Source of the DNA: Desulfovibrio sp. An276
GTDB taxonomy: Bacteria; Desulfobacterota; Desulfovibrionia; Desulfovibrionales; Desulfovibrionaceae
DNA length: 64,000 bases
Reading direction: 5' to 3'
NCBI RefSeq assembly: GCF_002159665.1
Contig: NZ_NFJC01000008.1
Location: 18,677-82,676 of the forward strand
Part shown: in pieces, positions 36,597-45,598 of the stretch
How the letters are laid out: each line of letters begins with the position of its first letter
How positions within the stretch are numbered: position 1 is the stretch's first letter
Position numbers and translations under genes: made by a program
Notes under the pieces: model-generated
The model's database searches: none
What the model saw: the letters and a program-made list of their open reading frames with translations, nothing else
What the model was told of the DNA's origin: nothing

Positions 36597-37115
36597 CTAT
36601 TTGCCTGTCCCTTGCTCCTTGCCTGCCTCCTGCACAACGTCGTTTCCGGCCTTCAGAAGCTCTCCCATGTGCTTTTGCACAAGCTCGCACTCGGCTTTAG
36701 AAGGCTTTGGCATGTCACGGTAGAGTTTTTTTGCCTGTTCGCCCTCGGACACAAGGACCAGCGCTGCCGCAGATCTGCCCATGATACAGAAAAAGCGCCT
36801 GGGCTCCCAGCTGCGGAACGATACCCACTGGGCTGCAGCCGGCGAGTAGTGGAAGTCCGGCTTGCCCTTCTTCACCACAGGGTAGGCCTTTTCACCCTGT
36901 TGGCGCATCCAGGTGCGGAAATCCGGCAGATGGCGGATGAAGCGCATAAGCTCCTCTTCCGTGAAGTCCGGCTGGTTTTCATAGACGTTGACGTTGCTTA
37001 CCCTTGGCAGGATCTGCCTTGCCCCGGGTACTGCCGAAGTTTCCGGCTGGGCTGCCAGGGCAGGCCCTGCTGCCACAAGGCCTGCCAGCAAAAGGAAAGA
37101 GACAAGTTTAGCCAT
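36597..37115 (-). CDS. Small periplasmic protein of unknown function
   Basis: A 172-residue exported protein with signal peptide MAKLVSFLLLAGLVAAGPAL and cleavage at ALA-AQ. The mature part has a conserved-looking EEELMRFIRHLPDFRTWM helix and a single beta hairpin region around FFCIMGRSAAALVLV. I know no function. It starts 23 bases after the glpX stop and shares its terminator, so it is in the glpX operon. Confidence 0.7.
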   Translation of the reverse strand: MAKLVSFLLLAGLVAAGPALAAQPETSAVPGARQILPRVSNVNVYENQPDFTEEELMRFIRHLPDFRTWMRQQGEKAYPVVKKGKPDFHYSPAAAQWVSFRSWEPRRFFCIMGRSAAALVLVSEGEQAKKLYRDMPKPSKAECELVQKHMGELLKAGNDVVQEAGKEQGTGK

Positions 37116-37138
37116 TGTTTTCGACCGATTAAAAGCGT

Positions 37139-38122
37139 TTAGTAGCGCACAAGGCTCAGCTGGTTCAGCTTTTCCATGTCGTGGAAGGACTCGACGTAGC
37201 GGATGGTGCCGGTCTTGCCGCGCAGAACCAGGCTGTGGGTGATGGCGTAGCGCGAGGTGTAGCGCACGCCGTGGAGGAAATCGCCGCCGGAGATGCCGGT
37301 TGCCGCAAAGAAGCAGTCATCGGTGTTCACCAGCTTGTCCGTGGTGAGGATCTCGCGCAAGTCGTAGCCAGCGTTCTGGATGTTCTCCTTTTCCGGATAG
37401 GACTGGGGATCCAGGCGGGCCAGGATTTCGCCGCCCATGCCCTTGATGGCGCAGGCCGTAATGACGCCCTCAGGGGTGCCGCCAGTGCCCATCATGATGT
37501 CCACCTCGTTTCTGGGATCCGCTGCCATGAGTGCGCCAGCCACGTCGCCGTCTGTAGCAAGCTGGATGCGTGCGCCTGCCTCGCGGATTTCCTCAATGAG
37601 CCTCTGGTGCCTGGGCTTGTCCAGCACGAAGACCATGAGGTCGCGCACATTCTTGCCAAGGGCCTTGGCAACGCGCTCGAGGTTCACGTGCACAGGCGCG
37701 TCCAGATCCACCACGCCCTTGGCCCTGGCACCCACAACAAGCTTTTGCATGTAAAAGGACTGGGCCAGGTTGAACATGGATCCCCTGGGGGCAATGCCCA
37801 CAACGGAAATGGCATTGGGGCGGCCGTAGGCCAGAAGGTTTGTGCCTTCCACGGGATCTACTGCCACGTCGAGCTTGGGGCCATCGCCCATGCCCACCTT
37901 CTCGCCGGAGTAGAGCATGGGAGCCTTGTCCTTTTCTCCTTCGCCAATGACTACCACGCCGTCGATGTGTATGGTGGAGAAGCTGTTGCGCATGGCTTCC
38001 ACTGCGGCTCCGTCGCCTGCTTCCTTGTTGCCGCGTCCGACCCAGCGCGCGGAGGCAAGGGCTGCGGCTTCGGTGATGCGCACGATATCCATAGCAAGAT
38101 TTCTTTCAGGGGCTTCAGCCAT
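37139..38122 (-). CDS. glpX: Fructose-1,6-bisphosphatase, class II
   Basis: A gluconeogenic Mg-dependent phosphatase of 327 residues. The GlpX hallmarks are present: ASARWVGRGNKEAGDGAAVEAM near residue 22 (cut motif GRGNKEAGDGAAV), VVIGEGEKDKAPML, the metal site DPVEGTN near residue 87, and GTGGTPEGV near residue 190. ATG 38122 is preceded by GGAGG; the upstream extension of the frame is not coding. A periplasmic gene follows on the same transcript. Confidence 0.95.
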   Translation of the reverse strand: MAEAPERNLAMDIVRITEAAALASARWVGRGNKEAGDGAAVEAMRNSFSTIHIDGVVVIGEGEKDKAPMLYSGEKVGMGDGPKLDVAVDPVEGTNLLAYGRPNAISVVGIAPRGSMFNLAQSFYMQKLVVGARAKGVVDLDAPVHVNLERVAKALGKNVRDLMVFVLDKPRHQRLIEEIREAGARIQLATDGDVAGALMAADPRNEVDIMMGTGGTPEGVITACAIKGMGGEILARLDPQSYPEKENIQNAGYDLREILTTDKLVNTDDCFFAATGISGGDFLHGVRYTSRYAITHSLVLRGKTGTIRYVESFHDMEKLNQLSLVRY

Positions 38123-38177
38123 TGGGAACAACCTCCAGGTGAGATAGGGAATGTGAAAAGATATGCAAAATGGTACG

Positions 38178-38205
38178 GGAAGCCAGGGTTTTACCCTTGG
38201 CTTCC
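38178..38205 (-). terminator. Weak terminator or attenuator between nadE and glpX
   Basis: GGAAGCC...GGCTTCC hairpin with a long, nearly perfect stem and a TTTTA loop. Only a poor T-run (ATTTTG) follows on the minus strand. Confidence 0.4.
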
Positions 38206-38216
38206 TTGCAAAAAAA

Positions 38217-39833
38217 TCAGGGCAGATTGAAGTGACCGACCAGGGGAACTGTCCAGGAGCGGCCAAAGGGCTTGTCGCTCACGTACAAGGGCTGCGGCTC
38301 CTGGCGGCGCTTGAACTCCATGCCGAACACGCGCTGGCGCACGTCGCTTTGCCTTGGGTGCAGATCTGTCAGGGGGCGCCTTGGCTTGGCTGCCAGAAGG
38401 GCGTCCAGAACCTCGTCGAGCTCGCCGTAGGGCAGATCCTGCATCTGGCGCGAGCTCTTGCACGAGGGCGACTTTTTGAGCATGGATTCCGGGAAGAGGC
38501 CCTTGCGGTCCTGGTTTAGCCAGTGGGCCACTGCGTAGACCTGGCTTTTGGTGAGATCCGCGATAACGCCCAGGGATCCTACCGTGTCGCCGTACAATGT
38601 ACAGTAGCCCATGGCGGCCTCGCTCTTGTTGATGGTGGAGAGCACAAGGCCTTCCGCGCGGTTTGCCAGGGTGGTCATGATGGAGCCGCGGATGCGCTCC
38701 TGCAGCTGCGGGCGGGACGCGTCGGGAACGCCCAGGGAAAAGTCTTTCATGGTCTGGGCCACTGCCCGCTCGTACTCTGCCATGAGCCCGTCAATGCGTA
38801 TGACAGAGACCTTGACGCCCAGGGTGTGGGCAAGCTGCAGGGCTCCTGCCACAGCGTCCGGACTTGTCTCCGGCGAGGGCATGATGACGGCCGAGACGTT
38901 GTGCGCGCCAAGGGCTTCCACGGCAATGGCAAGCACTAACCCTGAGTCTATGCCTCCGGAAATACTTACCAGGGCCTTTTCCCTGCCGCACTTGTGGATA
39001 AAGTCCCTGGTGCCGAGCACAAGGGCTCCGAAAACGTTTTCCTGCCAGCTTCTGCCAACAGTCGCCACAGGAGCCGTGCCCGTTGCCATGTCCACGATGA
39101 GCGTGTCCTCGGCAAAGGCCTGGCCGCGCGCGTAGACTGTGCCTGTGGGGTCCAGGGCAAGGCTTTGCCCTGCAAAGACCAGGCCGTCGTTGCCACCTAC
39201 GATGTTCACCGAGAGCAGGTGAATGTGGTGCCTTGCTGCCACGTGGGTGAGCATGGCCTCGTGGTCCGCGCGCTTGCCAATGACGTAGGGCGTTGCCCGC
39301 ATGTGGATGATGGCGTCCACGCCGCGGGAGATGAGGTCGAGCAGGGGCATGTAGCCTGTGCCGCGCACTGTCCAGAAGGAGGAGTTGGAGTCTTCCTCGC
39401 ACAAGACTATGCCGAGCCGCCAGCCTGCGAGATTGACAATGCCTAAGGAGACTCCACGGTCGAAGAATTCGGCGTCCGGGTCGCGCGAGGCCTCGGGACG
39501 GACCTTGCGGGAGATGACGTCCCACTGACCGCGGTGAATGTAGACTGCAGCGTTGCTCAAAAGAGACGGCTCGTACACGCTGACCACAGGCGCTCCGACC
39601 AGAAGGTCCGGTCCTGACACAAAGCGGGCAGCCAAAATGTCCAGGCCCTTGCGGCAGCCCTCCACAAAGTCGTTCATGGAGAGGAAGTCCCCGGGGGCAA
39701 CGCCCGAGAGGGCGAGTTCCGGCGTGACACAAAGATCAACCTTGCCGGCCCGGCGCACGGCCTGGCTTATGCGCTCGATGTTGCCGGCTATGTCTCCGGT
39801 CACGGGATTGCATTGCAGGAGGGCTGTTTTCAA
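38217..39833 (-). CDS. nadE: Glutamine-dependent NAD+ synthetase
   Basis: It amidates deamido-NAD to NAD with glutamine as nitrogen donor. The 538-residue protein is a fusion. The N-terminal nitrilase-type glutaminase has its triad E39 (TPELALSG), K111 (SRKVRPE) and C146 (GIVLCEEDS). The C-terminal ATP-pyrophosphatase synthetase has the P-loop SISGGIDSGL near residue 290 and NKSEAAMGYCTLYGD near 415. Length and order match the bacterial two-domain NadE. It lies 53 bases downstream of the NUDIX gene in the same direction. Confidence 0.95.
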   Translation of the reverse strand: MKTALLQCNPVTGDIAGNIERISQAVRRAGKVDLCVTPELALSGVAPGDFLSMNDFVEGCRKGLDILAARFVSGPDLLVGAPVVSVYEPSLLSNAAVYIHRGQWDVISRKVRPEASRDPDAEFFDRGVSLGIVNLAGWRLGIVLCEEDSNSSFWTVRGTGYMPLLDLISRGVDAIIHMRATPYVIGKRADHEAMLTHVAARHHIHLLSVNIVGGNDGLVFAGQSLALDPTGTVYARGQAFAEDTLIVDMATGTAPVATVGRSWQENVFGALVLGTRDFIHKCGREKALVSISGGIDSGLVLAIAVEALGAHNVSAVIMPSPETSPDAVAGALQLAHTLGVKVSVIRIDGLMAEYERAVAQTMKDFSLGVPDASRPQLQERIRGSIMTTLANRAEGLVLSTINKSEAAMGYCTLYGDTVGSLGVIADLTKSQVYAVAHWLNQDRKGLFPESMLKKSPSCKSSRQMQDLPYGELDEVLDALLAAKPRRPLTDLHPRQSDVRQRVFGMEFKRRQEPQPLYVSDKPFGRSWTVPLVGHFNLP

Positions 39834-39886
39834 GGGCTTGTCCTCAAAAGATCTGGGGCTGTGGTTTGTGGGAAAACTCTTCAGGC

Positions 39887-40429
39887 TCAGGCCTTGGCAT
39901 TCAGAAGCTCAAGGCGGGCCAGGTTTTCCCTGCCTTCGGGGGTGGCGAGCCATTCGGAGGAAAGAGCGCCTATTGGGCGCTTTCCCGCAAGATGATCCGC
40001 AAAGTCCTGCAGCATGCGGCCGTGGTCAAAGCACATGGGGGCCGGGGGCTGCGCGGGATCTGCCCAGAAGGCGGATTTGGCATCGTCGCTTGCCCTGAGG
40101 GCGCTGGGGGCAATGGCCCTGGCTGTGAAGACAGTGGTGAGAGTGTGGCAGCGGGGATCCCTGTCCGGGCGCGAGTAGACGCCAAGGATGCCTGTGAGTA
40201 CGACCTCAAGGCTTGTTTCTTCCATGGCTTCGCGCAGGGCCGCGTGTTCGAGCCATTCTCCCTCGTCCACAAAGCCGCCGGGCAGGGCAAAGCCCAGAGG
40301 AGGATTTTTCCTCTCTATGATGACAACGCCAAGGGAAGGCTCGTATACGAGGATGTCCGCTGTAGGCAGGGGATTGGCGTAGACGCTGAACTGGCCCTTG
40401 CAAAGCGGGCAGGTGAGGTTCTTTTTCAA
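39887..40429 (-). CDS. NUDIX hydrolase with an N-terminal zinc ribbon
   Basis: A 180-residue pyrophosphohydrolase. A short ribbon CPLC comes first, then KNPLPTADILVYEP-like NPLPTADILVYEP, then the Nudix box GGFVDEGEWLEHAALREAMEE. The box keeps G, E and REAMEE but ends EETS instead of EETG. YSRPDRDPRCHTLTTVF follows. The layout recalls ADP-ribose pyrophosphatases, which would suit its place before nadE. I prefer the TTG start at 40429 with GGGGA upstream; an in-frame start at 40609 would add 60 residues that look non-coding. Confidence 0.82.
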   Translation of the reverse strand: MKKNLTCPLCKGQFSVYANPLPTADILVYEPSLGVVIIERKNPPLGFALPGGFVDEGEWLEHAALREAMEETSLEVVLTGILGVYSRPDRDPRCHTLTTVFTARAIAPSALRASDDAKSAFWADPAQPPAPMCFDHGRMLQDFADHLAGKRPIGALSSEWLATPEGRENLARLELLNAKA

Positions 40430-40749
40430 GATGGTGTCCCCGGGAAAAGTCCCCAGAAAAAAGGCTTGCGGCCGGAAGGCCTGATTCGCGGAAGTATGCT
40501 CCCAAGCAGGCAAAGAGGCAAGCACAAAGCAGGTTTCGAAAAGGTCAGCGCTGCACTGCAAGGACGACCCTTGCAAGGACAGACTTTCTGCAAAAGGCCA
40601 TGCTTTCACGCATTGTGTTGCGGGATTGGCCCTGAAGTTCGCGTCCTATGGACTGCTCTTGCAAGGCCTTGGCATAATGGCATGGTTGCCACACCTCAAG
40701 TATGACTTGATGCCCGCCAAAAGTCGAGAAATATGCGGGGGCTGGCCAC

Positions 40750-41397
40750 TCATGAAACACTGATTCCGAGATGCGCAAGCTCGCTTTTGGAGATGGCACC
40801 CTCCCTGTGGAGCAGGACTGTGCCGGGCTCTGGAAAGGAGAGGATGGTGGAAGGAAGGCCTCCTGCGGGTTTTGGGGGAAGGTCGAGTACGGGAATGCCG
40901 CGGGCAAGGTCCGGATCAAGCCTGCGCGCCTCAGTAACAGGATCACGCCCCGAGATATTGGCGGAAGTGGCCGTAATGGGGGCGCCAAGGAACTGTGCAA
41001 TCTTTCGCGCCACAGGGTGGGGCGAGACGCGTATGGCAACGCAGGATCTGCTGTCCAGAAGGGGGGAGGCTATTTTTCCAAGCAGGTGTTTGTGCACAGG
41101 AAGTACAAGGGTCAGGGGTGCTGGCCACAGGGATAGGAGCTTCTCTGGCACGGGTGTTGTGTCGCACACTTCCTCCACCATGGCCGTGTCCGCGGCTATG
41201 AGAGGCAGGGGTTTGCTTGCCGAACGCATTTTGGCCTGATAGACAAGGGCGCAGCCGGCGCTGCTGAACACCGAGGCCGCAAGGCCGAAGAAGGTTTCTG
41301 TGGGAATGATGAGGCAGCGGTCGGCTTCAAGGATTTGGACCGCCGTGCGCACATCGTGCACGCTTGGGGTGTCAACGTCATTTTGGGAGATGGTCAT
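40750..41397 (-). CDS. YrdC/Sua5/TsaC-family threonylcarbamoyl-AMP synthase
   Basis: A 215-residue protein of the family that makes threonylcarbamoyl-AMP from threonine, bicarbonate and ATP for the t6A37 modification of tRNA. The fold signature is clear: RCLIIPTETFFGLAASVFS, KMRSASKPLPLI (the KxR...SKxxP pocket), LWPAPLTLVL, and VAIRVSPHPVA with GAPITATSANISG. It lacks the Sua5 C-terminal domain. Its ATG overlaps the ATG of rlmH on the other strand by two bases. Confidence 0.88.
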   Translation of the reverse strand: MTISQNDVDTPSVHDVRTAVQILEADRCLIIPTETFFGLAASVFSSAGCALVYQAKMRSASKPLPLIAADTAMVEEVCDTTPVPEKLLSLWPAPLTLVLPVHKHLLGKIASPLLDSRSCVAIRVSPHPVARKIAQFLGAPITATSANISGRDPVTEARRLDPDLARGIPVLDLPPKPAGGLPSTILSFPEPGTVLLHREGAISKSELAHLGISVS

Positions 41398-41866
41398 GAT
41401 TGCAAAAGCCCTGCGTCTTGTCTGTGTGGGCAGGCTGAAACTGCCCTGCTGGAAAGAAGCCTCGGACATGTACGAAAAGCGCCTTGGACGCTTTCGCAAG
41501 CTGCAGATAACCGAGGTGAAGGACGCATCCGCAGCCTCGGAAAGGGAGCGCTCCCGCATCGAGGGCGAAAGGCTGCTCGAGACCGTTCAGGCAAGGGATC
41601 TGGTAGTCGTCCTGGACGAGCGGGGCAAGGACATGAGCTCCCTGGATCTTGCGAACTTTCTCGATCGCGCGGACGCCCGTGGCCAGGGTACTACCTGCTT
41701 TCTTGTGGGCGGCCCCTTCGGGCACACGGACGAGGTGCGCAAGCGCGCGGACTTTCTCTGGCGATTGTCCGCCCTCACCCTGCCGCACGAGCTTGCCAGG
41801 GTCGTCCTCATGGAGCAGCTGTATCGGGCCGAGTGCCTGAGAAACCACGTGCCCTACCACCACTAG
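41396..41866 (+). CDS. rlmH: 23S rRNA pseudouridine-1915 N3-methyltransferase
   Basis: A small SPOUT methyltransferase of 156 residues acting on the 70S ribosome. The trefoil knot motif is FLVGGPFGHTDEVRKRAD near residue 102, and the C-terminus LTLPHELARVVLMEQLYRA...YHH is diagnostic. ATG 41396 has GGGAG six bases upstream; the earlier ATG at 41390 abuts that site. The gene is divergent from the YrdC-type gene with no space between start codons, and convergent with the oligosaccharyltransferase gene. Confidence 0.94.
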   Translation: MIAKALRLVCVGRLKLPCWKEASDMYEKRLGRFRKLQITEVKDASAASERERSRIEGERLLETVQARDLVVVLDERGKDMSSLDLANFLDRADARGQGTTCFLVGGPFGHTDEVRKRADFLWRLSALTLPHELARVVLMEQLYRAECLRNHVPYHH

Positions 41867-41888
41867 CCTTCATGCGAGGGACGCTGGA

Positions 41889-44228
41889 TTAGCGTACCTC
41901 GTACACCCTTGCGAAGACATTGTCGTAGATGAGTTTGAAGTAGGGGGAAAAGCGCGGGTCCTGGGGATCCGAGAGGAGCAGCTGTGCCATGAGGGAATTG
42001 TAGAGCCTTGCGTCCATGGCGAGCTTTTCCCCTGTCACGCGGTTGAAGAAGAAGTTCACGTTGCGCCTTGTGTTCAGAAAGGCCTGCTGATCTTCCCTTG
42101 TCGCGTTGCGGTTGTTGTCAAACCACTCCTGCACGTAGTTGCGGCAGGTGAGGCCCGTTTCCTCAAAGACGTTGATGGAAGCAGGCGCAATGGATGTGGC
42201 GGATCCCTCAAGCTGCACAAGTCCCGAGTCGAGCTGGTAGGCAAGGGCCTGGGGCACAATGGAGAGAGCTCCAGCCTCTGCCGTGTTGGTCGCAAAGTTC
42301 CAGCTGCCGTAATGGCTGATCCAGAAGCCCAAACGCAGCATCTCGTAGCTCACCACCACAAACTGCCTGCCCTTGCCCTTGACAAGAGGCGTGTCCGGGG
42401 ATCTGAGCCTGTCCATGAGCGCCTCTGCCTGGGCGCCGTTGAGGCCCTTGAAAACCTCGCCTGGGATATTGTTCTTTTCCGAGGTGTAGCGGATGAGCTG
42501 CCGTGCAAAGCGGGGGTTGTCCGTGGCAAAGACCGCTGCCGGCAGGTACAGGGAGGGGCCAGCGTGCTGGGCTCCGTCCGCAATGGCAGGCCTTCCGCCA
42601 AAGTGGTGTTCCGCGTAACCCCAGTCCCACCAAAGCCAGATCATGGAATCGCTTGGGGTCATGGTGCGCAGGCGAACGAGAGCTTCCGCGTGGCGGCGGT
42701 TGATCATGGGGCCCTGGCTCATGGCGGAGATAAGATCCGTGAAGGGTGCAATGAGCACGAGGGTGAGCACAATGCTCGTGAGGATTCCTGCCGTTGTCCT
42801 GAGTTGCGGGATGAGGATGCGGCGCAAGAGCCAGAACAGGGGCAGGGAGAGCCCAAGGGCCACAATGGGTGCCCCGAACATGACCATGCGGCCGCCAAGC
42901 TTGGTGCTCAAAAGGCCCAGGGCTGCCAGGGGCAGCAGGAAGAGCGCGCCGGGCCTCAAATACACCACAACGCAAAAGCCTATGAGTCCGAGCAGCGAAG
43001 CCTCCATCCAGGGATGAAAGTAGGAGAGGACTGCGCTGAAGGGGAGATCCTGCACCTCGATGATGGACTGGGCAAGCGGCGGGTAGTTCAGGGTGGCTGC
43101 GCCTGCGCCGCGGGTGTCTGCGGAAAGCTTCAGGTAGGCGTTTGCGTGGTTGATGATGGTGGTGAGGATTTCTCCCTGCACCATGAGCAAAAGGACAATG
43201 CCCCACAGGGCACAGAGAACCTTCCAGTCCGTGAGGGTCCTGCGCAGGTGGGCCTTTCTGCCCACGACCAGGATGAGCACAACGCTCATGAGAATGCCTG
43301 GCGGGCCTGCCAGGGCAGGAAGGACATAGGAGAGCGCGCCGAGCAAAAGAAGCGAGCGGCGTCCTGGCGGGGCAAGGCACAGGCACAAAAAGCCCAAAAG
43401 GGCTGCGTTGTAGCGGATGAGGTAGGGGAAGACGGAGTGCCACTCCTGTGTCCACCAGGAGATGAGGCCGGAAAGCCCAAGGATAAGCACCCACTGCCAG
43501 CGCAAGGGATTGCCCAAGCGCGGCGGCTGCACGGGATCCCCGAAAAGGGCTCTGAAGAAGGCAAATTTGGGCCAGGCCGAGAGCAGGCGCAGGATGTGCA
43601 CCGGTGCCAGCATGTAGTGCATGACCCAGCACATGGGGGCCAGGGTCATGAACAGGGGGAAGAAGAGGGTGACAAGGTCCGTGTCGTAGAAGCCGAGCAG
43701 GGTGCGCGCAAGAAAGCCCGGGGCAAGGGAGGTGATGAGGCCTGCCGAAACCCCTGCCTCAAGGCTGCCCAGGGCCCAGCCCCAGGCTGCGACTATGCCT
43801 GCCACAAGACTTGCGAGAATCGGGGGGAACCAGAAGGCCACAGCCGCAGGGTAGGTCCCGAGCGCCTCGGCCATGAGGCGCAAGAGTTCCGCCATGGGGT
43901 GGCCTGCCCCGAAGCTGAAGCCCTCGGCACCGGCGACCCAGTGGTAGGCATCGTGGGTGGCCAGTAGCCACTCCTCGCCAAGGCGAAATTCCGGATCGTC
44001 CCACTGCAGCCACTCAAGCATGCGCAGGCCAAAGGCCAGAAACATGGTGACGCTGAGCCAGAAGACGCCGCGAAAGATGGCAAGGCGTCGTTCCCTGGGG
44101 CTTAAGACGGGCGTGGCCTGCGGATCGAGAATCTTGGGAACCCTGGTGGACAAGGAAACCTCTGGAAGTCTTGGGAAAAGGTGTGTGAAAAGCCGCCCTG
44201 GAGCGCTGATTGAGTTCACAGGCGCCAA
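41889..44228 (-). CDS. pglB: Oligosaccharyltransferase, STT3/PglB type
   Basis: A 779-residue inner-membrane enzyme that moves a lipid-linked glycan onto asparagine of exported proteins. About twelve hydrophobic helices fill residues 50-500. The first external loop has the DD/EE region WDDPEFRLGEEW and THDAYHW, and the soluble C-terminal domain starts with the sequon-binding WWDWG (533-537) followed by YAEHHFGGRPAIADG. No linked pgl glycan genes are nearby, though the ABC exporter at 16945 could be a flippase. The start is TTG at 44228; GTG nine bases later is an alternative. Confidence 0.9.
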   Translation of the reverse strand: MAPVNSISAPGRLFTHLFPRLPEVSLSTRVPKILDPQATPVLSPRERRLAIFRGVFWLSVTMFLAFGLRMLEWLQWDDPEFRLGEEWLLATHDAYHWVAGAEGFSFGAGHPMAELLRLMAEALGTYPAAVAFWFPPILASLVAGIVAAWGWALGSLEAGVSAGLITSLAPGFLARTLLGFYDTDLVTLFFPLFMTLAPMCWVMHYMLAPVHILRLLSAWPKFAFFRALFGDPVQPPRLGNPLRWQWVLILGLSGLISWWTQEWHSVFPYLIRYNAALLGFLCLCLAPPGRRSLLLLGALSYVLPALAGPPGILMSVVLILVVGRKAHLRRTLTDWKVLCALWGIVLLLMVQGEILTTIINHANAYLKLSADTRGAGAATLNYPPLAQSIIEVQDLPFSAVLSYFHPWMEASLLGLIGFCVVVYLRPGALFLLPLAALGLLSTKLGGRMVMFGAPIVALGLSLPLFWLLRRILIPQLRTTAGILTSIVLTLVLIAPFTDLISAMSQGPMINRRHAEALVRLRTMTPSDSMIWLWWDWGYAEHHFGGRPAIADGAQHAGPSLYLPAAVFATDNPRFARQLIRYTSEKNNIPGEVFKGLNGAQAEALMDRLRSPDTPLVKGKGRQFVVVSYEMLRLGFWISHYGSWNFATNTAEAGALSIVPQALAYQLDSGLVQLEGSATSIAPASINVFEETGLTCRNYVQEWFDNNRNATREDQQAFLNTRRNVNFFFNRVTGEKLAMDARLYNSLMAQLLLSDPQDPRFSPYFKLIYDNVFARVYEVR

Positions 44229-44308
44229 GGCAGGGGCACAATAGCGCTTTTCCCAATACCTGCCAAGAAGTGCGCAGGGGCGTGATAGGAGAGCTCCTGT
44301 TCTGAGGA

Positions 44309-45598
44309 TTAGCCGAACAGGGTCGTGTCGAGCGAGGGAAAGACTGGCAGGGACTCCCGGTCGATGTCAAGGAAGGTGAAGACCAGGGAGCGCAGCTCCT
44401 CGCAGGTGGCTGCGTCGACAGGCGCAAAGCCGTGGGCAAGAAGGGATGAGTTGCGTATCCGCAAGACCTGTTCCAGCCGATCTTTATGTTGCATGAAGGC
44501 AAGGCCCAAAGGATTGTTCAGACATGCCAGCAGAAGATAGGCCTTGAAGAGGGGGAGCTGGAGCCTTCCGTCGTGGCTCGGGACAAGCGTCGTTTCCTTG
44601 AGAAAGGAAGCGGGGAGGAGAGATGATTGCACATCACTTGTGTCTATGCCAAATCGGCTGGCAAGCTCTATCTTGGCTCCCTTTTCAAGCAGGCTGTAGT
44701 AGCGGGCAGAAGCGTCGTCGAAGCGCCCCTGCTCCTCTCTGCGCAGGGCGTTGGCCGCAAGGTCGCGCAAGGCGACCGGGCAGGGGGATTTGTTTTCCTC
44801 GAAGGTCGCAAGCTCGTCGGAAGCCGCGCAAAGCTCCGTGCAATTCTTTCTGACAAGGGCAAGAAGCGGGGGGAGGGCAGGGCAGAGGCTCTGAGCGCTC
44901 AATGCTTCCAAAGCATCCAGGGCCATTGGCAAAACCCTGTGCGCCTGGGGGTAGTCGAAGCCGTCCCACAGGGCGTAAGCCTCGCTCAGGCGAGCCAGGG
45001 CACGAAAAAGTTCGGCTCTCTCTCTTCGTTGGGCCAGTTCTTCGGCAAGACGGGTCGCCTTGGCAAAGTCGCGGAAATTGAAGGCGTCCACAAGCTGTCG
45101 AATGGGGGAAAAGCCAAGAACCTCCCAGGGATTGGCAAGGCGCATGACCTTTTCTGTCCCTTCGATCACTGTTCCCAGACCGTTTTTGCTGCGCTGCCCC
45201 CCGCCTATATAGGTGAAGTGGACGTCATACTCCGCAAGCGCCAGCACAAGGGCGGCAGACATGACCTTGGTGCCGCCTGTGAAGTCCGCCAGAAGGGGTG
45301 CGCTGCCAAGGCCAAAGGCTTCTTTTGCCGAGTTTACAGCCGCGCGCATGTCGCGGACACAGGCCAAAAGATCCTGCTCGTCACGCAAGGTGTGTGTTGC
45401 GTGGACAAGAGCGTTTGCAATCTCTTCCGGGAGGGCAGGCAGTATCTGTTCCTCGACTGCCGTGGCGGATGAGGCGGAGCAAAGAAAGAGCGCGAATTTT
45501 GGGGCGTGCTGCGTCAGGGAATAGATGATTGGAGCAGGGCTTCCCCCCACTGTGCAGACAAAAAGAGGCTGAGTATTTGTGCTCAGTTGGCTATCCAT
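44309..45598 (-). CDS. CARF-HEPN ribonuclease of the Csm6/Csx1 clan (TIGR02710-like)
   Basis: A 429-residue CRISPR ancillary effector. Residues 1-150 form the ligand-sensing CARF domain, with VCTVGGSPAPIIYSL at the start and the FTGGTKVMSAALVLA motif near 115. A helical middle follows. The C-terminal HEPN domain keeps the catalytic R-x6-H as R382 to H389 (IRNSSLLAHGF). Cyclic oligoadenylate made by Cas10 should bind the CARF dimer and release non-specific RNA cutting. ATG 45598 lies inside the end of the preceding Card1-like gene (16-base overlap), so the two are co-translated. Confidence 0.83.
   Translation of the reverse strand: MDSQLSTNTQPLFVCTVGGSPAPIIYSLTQHAPKFALFLCSASSATAVEEQILPALPEEIANALVHATHTLRDEQDLLACVRDMRAAVNSAKEAFGLGSAPLLADFTGGTKVMSAALVLALAEYDVHFTYIGGGQRSKNGLGTVIEGTEKVMRLANPWEVLGFSPIRQLVDAFNFRDFAKATRLAEELAQRRERAELFRALARLSEAYALWDGFDYPQAHRVLPMALDALEALSAQSLCPALPPLLALVRKNCTELCAASDELATFEENKSPCPVALRDLAANALRREEQGRFDDASARYYSLLEKGAKIELASRFGIDTSDVQSSLLPASFLKETTLVPSHDGRLQLPLFKAYLLLACLNNPLGLAFMQHKDRLEQVLRIRNSSLLAHGFAPVDAATCEELRSLVFTFLDIDRESLPVFPSLDTTLFG

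Noticed and set aside
38163..38266. Extended N-terminus for GlpX
   Set aside because: The extra residues run through the nadE 3' end region and lack family similarity; ATG 38122 has a strong ribosome binding site.
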